From the NCBI GenBank assembly GCA_013815405.1, contig JACDGF010000140.1, positions 1-6,208 on the forward strand: 6,208 nt of DNA, read 5' to 3'. The DNA is from Caulobacteraceae bacterium. Lineage in GTDB: Bacteria; Pseudomonadota; Alphaproteobacteria; Caulobacterales; Caulobacteraceae. A model generated the notes under the pieces. It was not told the DNA's origin. It searched no databases and worked only from the letters and a program-made list of their open reading frames with translations. Made by a program: the position numbers and the translations under genes. Positions 5,018-6,208 of the stretch are shown in pieces (within the stretch, counting starts at the first letter, position 1; each line of letters starts with the position of its first letter).

Positions 5018-6208
5018 ATGGGAAGACCGATCATCCTGTTGTTGGCGCTGGTGTTTCTGGCGCCCGCCCCCACCAGCCGCGCCGCGAGCCGGCTGGGCGA
5101 AGTCTCCTTCGCCAACTCCGGCGCGCCCGCCGCCCAGGCGCCGTTCATCCGCGGCTTGGCCCTGCTGCACAACTTCGAGTACGCCGACGCCGCGATCGCG
5201 TTTCGGGAGGCGCAGGCCGCCGATCCCGGTTTCGCTATGGCTTGGTGGGGCGAGGCGATGAGCTACAACCATCCGGTGTGGATGGAGCAGGACGCCGACA
5301 AGGCGCGCCGAGCCCTGGCGTCCTTCGGCCCGACCCCGGACGTTCGGCTCTCGAAGGCCGGGACCGAGCGGGAGAAGGCCTATGTCCACGCCTTGGAAAC
5401 GTTGTACGGCGCCGGCGACAAGAAAGACCGCGACTTGCGCTACGCCGAGGAGATGGCGCGGCTGCACGAGCGTTTCCCGGCCGACGTGGACGCTACCGCC
5501 TTCTACGCCCTCTCCCTGCTGGGCACGGCGCACGAGGGGCGCGACTTCGCCACCTACATGCGCGCCGCCGCCTTGTTGGAGGAGGTGTTTCCCACCCACC
5601 CGAACCACCCCGGCGTGCTGCACTATCTGATCCACTGCTACGACGACCCGATCCACGCGCCGCTGGGCATGCGGGCGGCGCGCCTCTACGGCCCGCTGGC
5701 GGCCGGCGCCCCTCACGCCCTGCACATGACCTCTCACATCTTCATCGCCTTGGGCATGTGGGACGAGGTCATCGCCGCCAACCTCGCCGCCAGGGGCGCC
5801 GGCAACGACGCCCGTCGCGCCAAGGGGCTGGCGCCGGAACCGTGCGGCCACTCCCGCGAATGGCTGGTCTATGGCTATCTGCAGGAGCGCAGGCTGGCGG
5901 AGGCCGACGCGATGATCGCCGATAGCCGGCGGATGGCGGTCATCGAAATAGCGCGCCCGCCAGGGCCGGCCGCCGATCGCCGGTGGTCCGAGCTCGCCTC
6001 CTACGCCGACATGGCGACGCGGTCGGCCATCGACACCGGCCGGCCCGCCGAACCGCTCCCCGCCGTCATCGAGCCGGCCGACAACGAGCCGGCCCGTTTC
6101 ATGCTCGCCTATGGCGAGGCGATGGCGGCCCCGGCCGACTCCGCGCGGCTGCGAGCGGCGTTCGAACGGCTGGGCGCCCTTCGCCGACACGTCTGGCCCG
6201 CGCCCAAG
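5018..6208 (+). CDS. Secreted TPR-like protein, 3' end outside window
   Basis: The frame is open from the ATG to the window edge (397 codons) with strong G/C third positions. Residues 1-22 look like a signal peptide: GRP, a hydrophobic run IILLLALVFLAPAP, then TSRAAS with probable cleavage after an Ala near 22-23. So the protein should be periplasmic or exported. The mature part is all-helical and TPR-like. It includes FIRGLALLHNFEYADAAIAF followed by DPGFAMAWWGEAMSYNHPVW (about 43-88), REKAYVHALETLY (118-130), DLRYAEEMARLHERFP, ATAFYALSLLGTA, and RAAALLEEVF. The conserved core NHPGVLHYLIHCYDDP (196-211) and PHALHMTSHIFIALGMWDE (232-250) follow. These stretches match a widespread, functionally uncharacterised family of secreted TPR proteins that I recognise by motif, not by name. 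Histidines 194, 197, 202, 206, 213, 233, 236 and 240, with C207, D209 and D210, cluster strikingly. It follows the GH3 gene in an apparent operon. The family is fairly sure, the molecular role unknown, and the C-terminus is missing here. Confidence 0.88.
   Translation, partial: MGRPIILLLALVFLAPAPTSRAASRLGEVSFANSGAPAAQAPFIRGLALLHNFEYADAAIAFREAQAADPGFAMAWWGEAMSYNHPVWMEQDADKARRALASFGPTPDVRLSKAGTEREKAYVHALETLYGAGDKKDRDLRYAEEMARLHERFPADVDATAFYALSLLGTAHEGRDFATYMRAAALLEEVFPTHPNHPGVLHYLIHCYDDPIHAPLGMRAARLYGPLAAGAPHALHMTSHIFIALGMWDEVIAANLAARGAGNDARRAKGLAPEPCGHSREWLVYGYLQERRLAEADAMIADSRRMAVIEIARPPGPAADRRWSELASYADMATRSAIDTGRPAEPLPAVIEPADNEPARFMLAYGEAMAAPADSARLRAAFERLGALRRHVWPAPK

Noticed and set aside
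3443..6190. Very long minus-strand open frame of 915 codons opposite the GH3 and TPR genes
   Set aside because: It is the antisense shadow of two well-supported plus-strand genes with high G/C third positions. Its product is low-complexity Arg/Gly/His-rich sequence with no recognisable domain.
1..6208. CRISPR array, tRNA, rRNA or toxin-antitoxin genes
   Set aside because: I saw no regularly spaced long direct repeats, no cloverleaf-like segment and no small gene pair. Intergenic gaps are all under 165 bp apart from the IS.

Overview
The window is about 6.2 kb of very GC-rich DNA (roughly 70% by eye) whose codons almost always end in G or C. The genes resemble free-living alphaproteobacterial ones. 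The short palindromes made of a C/T-rich arm, a small loop and a G/A-rich arm are a style I associate with Caulobacterales (Caulobacter, Phenylobacterium, Brevundimonas). That placement is an inference from style, not from a marker gene.

Layout from left to right: (1) the last 55 codons of an unidentified plus-strand gene; (2) a 93-bp gap between two converging genes, holding four TTGCC-type hexamers spaced 11, 10 and 10 bp apart; (3) a complete minus-strand enoyl-CoA hydratase/isomerase (crotonase family) gene; (4) a gap with palindromic hairpins; (5) a complete ISAs1-family insertion sequence, about 1.19 kb, with an intact 366-aa DDE transposase on the minus strand and 20-bp terminal inverted repeats, sitting inside a C-rich/G-rich palindrome; (6) a plus-strand glycoside hydrolase family 3 gene (834 aa, with a PA14 insert); (7) three bases after its stop, a secreted TPR-like protein gene that runs off the right edge.

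The crotonase gene and the GH3 gene point away from each other. Without the IS they would share a divergent intergenic region of roughly 270 bp. The GH3 and TPR genes almost certainly form a transcription unit: the gap is 3 bp, and a strong Shine-Dalgarno for the second gene overlaps the end of the first. The GH3 enzyme has no visible signal peptide and the TPR protein has one, so they may act in different compartments. The crotonase shows no functional link to the GH3/TPR pair.

I found no convincing new multi-gene system. The points most worth a second look are the IS lodged in a host palindrome with flanks that are inverted rather than direct copies, the two inverted-repeat mismatches that create the transposase stop codon, the helically phased TTGCC hexamers, and the dense histidine cluster in the secreted TPR-like protein.
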